Source of the DNA: Deinococcus aquaedulcis
GTDB taxonomy: Bacteria > Deinococcota > Deinococci > Deinococcales > Deinococcaceae
Direction: 5' to 3'
Assembly (NCBI RefSeq): GCF_019693445.1
Contig: NZ_JAHRBL010000008.1
Span: 89,406-153,405, forward strand
Length of the DNA stretch: 64,000 nt
Shown: piece by piece, positions 61,758 through 64,000 of the stretch
Numbering within the stretch: the first letter of the stretch is position 1
Layout of the letters: the number at the start of each line of letters is the position of its first letter
The notes under the pieces: model-generated
What the model was told of the DNA's origin: nothing
Database searches by the model: none
What the model saw: the letters and a program-made list of their open reading frames with translations, nothing else
Position numbers and translations under genes: made by a program

Positions 61758-62027
61758 ATGGGTTGGATTATTACGATTCTCGTGGGTGCTCTGGTGGGGT
61801 GGCTGGCCAGCTTGATCATGAAGACGAACGCGCAGCAGGGCGCCATCGCCAACATTCTGATCGGGATCGTGGGCAGCCTGCTGGCCCAGGCCGTCTTCGG
61901 CAGCTGGCTCAACATTGGCTCGGCCGACGTGGCCGGCAACGGCTTCAGCTTCTGGAGCATCGTGTGGGGCGTGGTGGGCAGCGTGGTGCTGATTGCCATC
62001 CTCAAGGCCCTGCGCATCCTTCGCTAA
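61758..62027 (+). CDS. GlsB/YeaQ/YmgE family membrane protein
   Basis: 89-residue membrane protein of the transglycosylase-associated family, usually stress-induced. Three hydrophobic segments with glycine-rich packing ([53 protein letters not shown]). Ribosome site GGGAGG 8 nt upstream. Monocistronic by position. Function in this family is not well defined. Confidence 0.93.
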   Translation: MGWIITILVGALVGWLASLIMKTNAQQGAIANILIGIVGSLLAQAVFGSWLNIGSADVAGNGFSFWSIVWGVVGSVVLIAILKALRILR

Positions 62028-62110
62028 CCCTTGTCAGGCTTTTCTTCCGGGCGGCGCCGCGTGCGCCGTCCATCTTTTTTGGCCTGCGGGCCATAGGGGT
62101 GCGGGGCCCT

Positions 62111-62140
62111 TTGCTTGCAGCGCTGGCCATGTGCTACAGT
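62111..62140 (+). promoter_or_regulatory. Promoter of rpmB
   Basis: TTGCTT (62111-62116), 18-nt spacer, TACAGT (62135-62140). The leader of about 100 nt contains a long-range stem TCCAAC / GTTGGA just before the ribosome site. Confidence 0.6.
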
Positions 62141-62246
62141 CGGACGGCTTGTCTGACCTGGGGCCTCGGCGCGGCGCGGTGTCCAACAGCGGAGCGGCGC
62201 CCCTGACCCCCAAGGAAAAAGGTTGGACTGAAGAAGGAGAATCATC

Positions 62247-62462
<216 letters not shown>

Positions 62463-62480
62463 ACGCAGCCCCTCAACTCC

Positions 62481-62521
62481 GAAAGTGGCCCCAGTCAGTC
62501 TGACGGGGCCACTTCGCTTTG
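62481..62521. terminator. Terminator shared by rpmB and lspA
   Basis: 10-bp perfect stem AAGTGGCCCC / GGGGCCACTT, 12-nt loop, with CGCTTT after it on the plus strand; genes converge here. Confidence 0.88.
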
Positions 62522-62535
62522 GGTGTGGGCCTTCT

Positions 62536-63063
62536 TCAGGCGCTGGCTTTGGCCCGGCGTTCGCTCAGCAGGCTCAGGACAATCAGAATGATGGTGCCCA
62601 TCACCACGCAGATATCGGCGATGTTGAAGATGGGAAAGCCGTCGCCGTACAGCGCCCGCGTCACGCTGCTCAGCAGGGGCGAGTGCAGCATGTCAGTCAC
62701 TTTTCCCTGTCGCAGACCGTCGATGGCGTTGCCAATGGCGCCCGCTGCAATCATGGCCAGCACCACACTGAGGAGGCGAGGCTGTGGACGCACGGCCAGA
62801 TACACCAGCAGGCCCAAACCCACCAGCAGTCGCCCCACTGCCAGGGGCACAGCGCTGCCGCTGAACAGACTCCAGGCCGCGCCGGTGTTAAAGGTCAGCT
62901 GCCAGTCCAGCAACCCGGGAATAAACGGTTGGGCCGTCCCGTACGGCTGAAGGGTCGCCAACGCCCAGGATTTCAGGGCCTGATCCGCCGCCACCAGAAG
63001 CGCGACGATGAGCAGCGGCAGCCACAGCGGCGTGCGGCGCGAACGGTCAGTGAGTGTGGGCAC
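62536..63063 (-). CDS. lspA: Signal peptidase II (lipoprotein)
   Basis: 175-residue aspartic membrane protease that cleaves prolipoproteins before the lipid-modified Cys. Four helices; [28 protein letters not shown] (first Asp region) and [11 protein letters not shown] (second Asp) are present. GTG start at 63063 with TATACT 7 nt upstream, a leaderless gene. A substrate candidate in the window is the lipoprotein at 45043-45516. Confidence 0.95.
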   Translation of the reverse strand: MPTLTDRSRRTPLWLPLLIVALLVAADQALKSWALATLQPYGTAQPFIPGLLDWQLTFNTGAAWSLFSGSAVPLAVGRLLVGLGLLVYLAVRPQPRLLSVVLAMIAAGAIGNAIDGLRQGKVTDMLHSPLLSSVTRALYGDGFPIFNIADICVVMGTIILIVLSLLSERRAKASA

Positions 63064-63070
63064 GCCGCGC

Positions 63071-63076
63071 AGTATA
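63071..63076 (-). promoter_or_regulatory. -10 element, leaderless lspA
   Basis: TATACT on the minus strand, exactly 7 nt before the GTG at 63063. Confidence 0.6.
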
Positions 63077-63207
63077 AAGAGCCGCTTTCGGCCCAGTTGG
63101 GAGGATCTGGCTCAGGCGCAGCCAGGAGTGGCTGTCTGCAAACGAATGTTGCCTGTTCGTCTGGAGGTTCGCTGTTCTCCCTGGGCCAGCGCGGCACAAT
63201 AAGAGGT

Positions 63208-63675
63208 ATGGCAAACGTCGAGTCCTTTGATCTGGACCATACCCGGGTCCACGCGCCTTATATCCGGCTGGCTGGGGTCAAGACCACGCCCCGGGGCGAC
63301 AGCATCAGCAAATATGATCTGCGGTTGCTGCAGCCCAACCAGGGTGTTATTGAGCCGGCTGCCCTTCACACGCTGGAGCACCTGCTCGCCGGTTACCTGC
63401 GCGACCACCTGCAGGATGTGGTGGATGTCTCGCCGATGGGCTGCCGCACTGGCCTTTATATGGCCGTGATTGGTGCGCCCAACGAGGAAGGGGTGCTGGA
63501 AGCTTTTCAGGCCGCCCTGCGAGACACGGCCGAGCATGACCGCCCCATTCCGGGTGTGAGCGAACTGGAGTGCGGCAACTACCAGGACCATGATCTGGCA
63601 ACCGCCCGGCAGCTGGCCCGCACGGCGCTGGACCAGGGCCTGAAGGTTCAGGAGACGGTGCTGATCCAGCGCTAA
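63208..63675 (+). CDS. luxS: S-ribosylhomocysteine lyase
   Basis: 155-residue metalloenzyme that splits S-ribosylhomocysteine into homocysteine and DPD, the AI-2 precursor. Metal ligands His54 and His58 in HTLEH and Cys122 in [10 protein letters not shown]; catalytic Cys79 in PMGCRTG. Start at 63208 with CACAAT 7 nt upstream (also AAGAGG, so either leaderless or weakly led). Ends in a terminator before the 23S promoter. Confidence 0.97.
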   Translation: MANVESFDLDHTRVHAPYIRLAGVKTTPRGDSISKYDLRLLQPNQGVIEPAALHTLEHLLAGYLRDHLQDVVDVSPMGCRTGLYMAVIGAPNEEGVLEAFQAALRDTAEHDRPIPGVSELECGNYQDHDLATARQLARTALDQGLKVQETVLIQR

Positions 63676-63693
63676 GGGCATCCGAGGGAAAAG

Positions 63694-63720
63694 GCGGCGG
63701 CCGTCAGGCTGCCGCTTTGC
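63694..63720 (+). terminator. Terminator of luxS
   Basis: 8-bp stem GCGGCGGC / GCTGCCGC (one G:U) with a 6-nt loop, then TTTGCT. Confidence 0.8.
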
Positions 63721-63782
63721 TCGTTCCAGACGGCATTTTTTCAGGGGGCATTCAAGCCGAAAGGAGAGGCGAACAGAAGGTG

Positions 63783-63834
<52 letters not shown>

Positions 63835-63905
63835 ACGCATGACAACCGATGAACGCGAGCGAGAAATTGCGAAATCACAGCGCTGAGCGCTGATGAAGAA
63901 CAGAA

Positions 63906-64000
<95 letters not shown>

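Overview
The window is about 64 kb of high-GC chromosome from a Deinococcus species. The evidence is a DdrC protein under a radiation/desiccation response motif (RDRM)-like palindrome, an HU protein with a basic N-terminal tail, FrnE with both of its Cys motifs, a 23S rRNA gene with its own promoter and no 16S gene upstream, and many start codons placed 6-7 nt after a -10 hexamer, the leaderless arrangement known from Deinococcus.

Layout. 1-5.8 kb: an unknown partial gene, a penicillin-acylase-type Ntn hydrolase, two poorly characterised proteins and an MFS permease that ends in a heptanucleotide repeat. 5.9-10.6 kb (minus): five genes joined by 4-bp overlaps, a divergent plsY, a TPR membrane protein, ubiX, ispD and ispE, linking envelope lipid and isoprenoid supply. 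10.7-14.4 kb: a ThiF/MoeB-like E1, HU, an unknown basic protein, gmk and a macrodomain protein. 14.4-18.9 kb (minus): heme uptake (hmuT-hmuU-hmuV), a small Cys-containing protein and a siderophore-interacting flavoprotein. 19.1-24.4 kb: ddrC, an LptF/LptG-like pair, an HxlR regulator divergent from an NAD(P)-binding reductase, and a quinone oxidoreductase. 24.6-30.3 kb (minus): an RNase H-fold protein coupled to a zinc-finger SDR, two odd tRNA-like genes, pta and ackA. 30.4-34.9 kb (minus): a lower-GC accessory operon whose main product carries a DUF4157 domain as in contractile-injection cargo. 35-39.7 kb (minus): a Roadblock/LC7 operon ending in tsaE.

39.9-42.3 kb: tRNA-Arg(CCU) followed by a low-GC island with an unknown gene, an XRE-ImmA/IrrE fusion and a broken tyrosine recombinase. 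42.3-49.4 kb: corA, crcB, xseA, a lipoprotein, a sulfurtransferase, a secreted protein, der and an RHH-like/VOC protein. 49.5-59 kb: peroxiredoxin, a secreted copper-amine-oxidase-like protein, ftsH behind a 13-codon upstream ORF, frnE, a peptidoglycan-binding protein, an AmiC-type amidase, an alkyltransferase-like protein and a membrane-anchored cytochrome c. 59.3-64 kb: thrB and thrC, a GlsB/YeaQ membrane protein, rpmB, lspA, luxS and the start of 23S rRNA.

The most unusual signals are: three copies of a module in which a good sigma-70 promoter runs straight into an intrinsic terminator; the DUF4157 operon; the tRNA-linked XRE-IrrE island with a 17-bp palindrome resembling the RDRM in its half-site cores; the two tRNA-like genes lacking usual Ala/Cys identity elements; and an N-terminal domain shared by two proteins of the LC7 operon. 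All assignments are from reading the sequence; no database search was run.
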